The notes under the pieces are model-generated. The model saw nothing but the letters and a program-made list of their open reading frames with translations. It was not told the DNA's origin and made no database searches. From an uncultured bacterium (GTDB lineage Bacteria; Pseudomonadota; Alphaproteobacteria; Rhodospirillales; Rhodospirillaceae): a stretch of 6,931 nt of DNA. Positions 6,063 to 6,931 of this stretch are shown here, in pieces; the stretch's first letter is position 1; each line of letters starts with the position of its first letter. The stretch covers positions 1 through 6,931 of the forward strand of contig CAITZE010000183.1 of assembly GCA_903896775.1 (NCBI GenBank), given 5' to 3'. The translations under genes were made by a program, and so were the position numbers.

Positions 6063-6911
6063 TTATTCGGCGTGAGACATGACGTAGGCCAATACCACCG
6101 CCAGGGTTAACGGCAGGGCCGCTACGGCGGTCAGGACCAGCGGATAGAGCAAGGTGCTAATACGCGCTTCCGGCAATGGCACGCGCTTGGCGGTGCCTTC
6201 GGCAAAGAAAATGAAGGGCGCCAGCAACAGAGCCAAGCGAACCTCGGGCTTACTTTGGGCCAAAGCCCAGGCCAGGGCGAGCACCGTCGCGCCAGCCCCG
6301 AGGACGAGGCTATCGCCCACAGGCAAAGCCAGTACGGCTTGCAGAATTGCGTAAGCCACCACCGCTAAAGCCAGCATTAAACCGGTCTCGGCTAGCTCCG
6401 GCGCTGATACCACGCGCGCCATGAACGATACGCCAACAGCTGCGACGGCAATGAGGATGAGCGTGGTAGCACCGTGCGTACGGGCAGCGTCGAGCCGTGC
6501 AACGATTAAGAAGGCAACCACCGCTAAGCCACCAACAAGGGCGGCGAGACTTAAGGTCATGGGTGCGGCCAAGGACAACGTGCCCGTCACACTCGCCCAC
6601 GCGGAAATCAGGATCACAATAGCTGCGGCAATCGCCGCCACGAAACGCTTCGCCGCAATAAGATCGAGCGCTAGGCCCACCAGAGCCGCGCCAAAAGCGA
6701 TATGCCCGATGCGGCTAAAGTCATCGACCGGGGCCCACCCGGGTTTGAGAAAGATACCCCATGAGGCAACAAACCCAATGATCACCGCGATACCCGCCGC
6801 GCGCGCGCCCCGTTCCGGGCCGCCAAAAATACGTATCGCGCCGGCCAAAACCAGCGTGAGGACAAACGGCGTCAGATACATCAAGGCGGATTTAAACATG
6901 CGCGGCCACAT
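6063..6911 (-). CDS. Hypothetical multi-pass membrane protein, N-terminus uncertain
   Basis: I do not recognise this family. The 282 residues are almost all hydrophobic, with about nine or ten predicted membrane helices at roughly 9-27, 38-56, 68-85, 89-110, 113-137, 148-165, 174-196, 200-218, 224-238 and 252-278. Short polar loops carry a few charged groups: FGGPERGARAAG (29-40), KPGWAPVDDFSRIGH (56-70), LDAARTHG (140-147) and AEGTAKRVPLPEAR (237-250). No catalytic motif, ATP-binding motif or transporter signature is visible. Composition is dominated by Ala, Leu and Val, as in a pure integral membrane protein. The ATG at 6911 is the outermost certain start and another lies at codon 5 (6899). 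The frame stays open to the window edge, where the last two bases could belong to an NTG start seven codons earlier, so the gene may be longer. It precedes the LysM gene on the same strand by about 127 bases; a functional link is only a guess. Confidence 0.7.
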   Translation of the reverse strand: MWPRMFKSALMYLTPFVLTLVLAGAIRIFGGPERGARAAGIAVIIGFVASWGIFLKPGWAPVDDFSRIGHIAFGAALVGLALDLIAAKRFVAAIAAAIVILISAWASVTGTLSLAAPMTLSLAALVGGLAVVAFLIVARLDAARTHGATTLILIAVAAVGVSFMARVVSAPELAETGLMLALAVVAYAILQAVLALPVGDSLVLGAGATVLALAWALAQSKPEVRLALLLAPFIFFAEGTAKRVPLPEARISTLLYPLVLTAVAALPLTLAVVLAYVMSHAE

Positions 6912-6931
6912 GAGCAGGCCATCGTGACCCA

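Overview
The window holds ordinary chromosomal genes of a Gram-negative bacterium, most likely an alphaproteobacterium. The evidence is an RND tripartite pump operon, a short-form phosphatidylserine decarboxylase followed directly by a membrane-type (type II) phosphatidylserine synthase, and moderately GC-rich codon use. This placement is inferred from gene types and order; there is no rRNA or other marker in the window.

Layout: (1) On the + strand, positions 1-122 are the last 39 codons of an RND periplasmic adaptor. After a 9-base gap comes a complete 1024-residue RND inner-membrane permease (132-3206). (2) A short convergent junction (about 3195-3286) carries three 15-bp tandem repeats that overlap the permease stop codon, then a two-part hairpin that may act as a bidirectional terminator. 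(3) On the - strand, psd and pssA form a tight pair: the psd stop TAG abuts the pssA ATG with no gap. A GC-rich hairpin lies in the psd leader, and a clear Shine-Dalgarno points to a GTG start for psd. (4) Upstream of psd on the - strand is a membrane-anchored protein with two Ig-like repeats and a C-terminal LysM domain (5012-5935). (5) Upstream of that is a very hydrophobic, unrecognised multi-pass membrane protein (6063-6911), whose frame stays open to the window edge.

Functionally, the + strand side is drug or solute efflux. The - strand side is envelope biology: PssA makes phosphatidylserine from CDP-diacylglycerol and serine, and Psd decarboxylates it to phosphatidylethanolamine. The LysM protein probably contacts peptidoglycan. 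I see no mobile element, CRISPR array, tRNA or rRNA, and no gene-free stretch longer than about 150 bases. I found no convincing new multi-gene system. The most interesting items are the repeat-borne stop codon, the convergent hairpin, the psd leader hairpin, and the two uncharacterised envelope proteins.
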